Virus record (IMG/VR): IMGVR_UViG_3300037502_002175 | Span: 1-22,312 of that record | Reading direction: 5' to 3' (one strand) | From: a virus | DNA length: 22,312 nucleotides | Shown here: positions 22,153 through 22,312 of the stretch, in pieces | Numbering within the stretch: position 1 is the first letter of the stretch | How the letters are laid out: each line of letters starts with the position of its first letter | Translations under genes and position numbers: made by a program | Notes under the pieces: generated by a model | The model's database searches: none | The model's input: only the letters and a program-made list of their open reading frames with translations | Told to the model about the DNA's origin: nothing

Positions 22153-22182
22153 ATCATACCACACTTTTCAAATCTGTGTCTT
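22153..22182 (-). promoter_or_regulatory. extended -10 promoter of the HNH-AP2 cassette
   Basis: Minus-strand AAGACA (22177-22182), an 18-base spacer and TATGAT (22153-22158) with TGG just before it (extended -10). It overlaps the last codons of the upstream gene. The predicted start lies near 22145, exactly where the leader structure begins. Confidence 0.55.
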
Positions 22183-22312
22183 TTGTGCCATTTGTGCCAT
22201 TTGTTTCCTTTGCTAACTGCACGACAATAGAATCACGAATTCTTTTGATGTGGGAAAACGATAATCCCATGTGATTCCCAATCCATCTATAGCTTTTTCC
22301 ATCTAGGAGCCA
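22154..22312 (-). CDS. late transcription regulator, C-terminal part (sigma region 4 / ArpU-like)
   Basis: A partial gene cut by the window edge; the last 52 codons are seen. The segment SYRWIGNHMGLSFSHIKRIRDSI is a helix-turn-helix like sigma-70 region 4 and like the ArpU/RinA-type late regulators of Gram-positive phages. The end contains TNGTNGTK, made by a tandem 9-base repeat (ACAAATGGC). Regulators of this type lie just before the terminase genes and activate the packaging and structural operon. The N-terminal part is outside the window, so the exact family cannot be set. Confidence 0.72.
   Translation of the reverse strand, partial: WLLDGKSYRWIGNHMGLSFSHIKRIRDSIVVQLAKETNGTNGTKDTDLKSVV

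Noticed and set aside
1-22312. CRISPR array, rRNA or insertion sequence
   Set aside because: No regularly spaced repeats, ribosomal RNA segments, transposase genes or terminal inverted repeats were seen.

Overview
The window looks like part of a temperate siphophage, most likely a prophage, of a low-GC Bacillaceae-type Firmicute. Support: AT-rich DNA, strong AAGGAGG-type ribosome sites, sigma-A-like promoters, a Bacillus-type SOS box, and a late gene order resembling Listeria A118-like and related Bacillus phages. No integrase, replication or host gene is visible, so prophage status and host genus are inferred.

Layout. Nearly everything from 22312 down to 1597 is one leftward late region. 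Reading in transcription order: the end of a late-transcription regulator; an HNH-AP2 endonuclease cassette; packaging (TerS, TerL); portal; a small zinc-ribbon peptide; MuF-type minor head protein; scaffold; major capsid; a row of head-tail connector genes; major tail protein; two tail chaperones; a lipoprotein moron; tape measure; an enlarged distal tail protein; tail endopeptidase/fibre; a zinc-ribbon protein; then lysis (XhlA-like protein, holin, amidase). Left of 1597 lies a small regulatory region: a LexA DNA-binding-domain-only protein on the minus strand and two plus-strand genes, with two compact promoter/operator regions.

Two apparently broken genes are really split by group I introns. 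TerL is interrupted at its Walker B motif by an 829-nt intron carrying an HNH endonuclease. The MuF gene is interrupted by a 1013-nt intron carrying a GIY-YIG endonuclease. In both, a 7-bp P1 helix ending in the expected U-G pair fixes the 5' splice site, a perfect 6-bp P7 is present, and joining the exons restores an intact protein (TerL 441 aa, MuF 382 aa). A third endonuclease (HNH plus AP2) sits between the late regulator and terS. It is not in a recognisable intron but has its own extended -10 promoter, a leader that can fold into a three-way junction with a possible pseudoknot, and its own terminator.

How it works together: the regulator at the right edge probably activates late transcription; TerS/TerL/portal package DNA into a scaffolded capsid; connectors, chaperones, tape measure, Dit and endopeptidase build a long non-contractile tail; XhlA, holin and amidase lyse the cell. 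Rho-independent hairpins after single genes (HNH-AP2, the gene after the capsid gene, tail tube, lipoprotein, zinc ribbon) suggest that output is stepped down along the late transcript.
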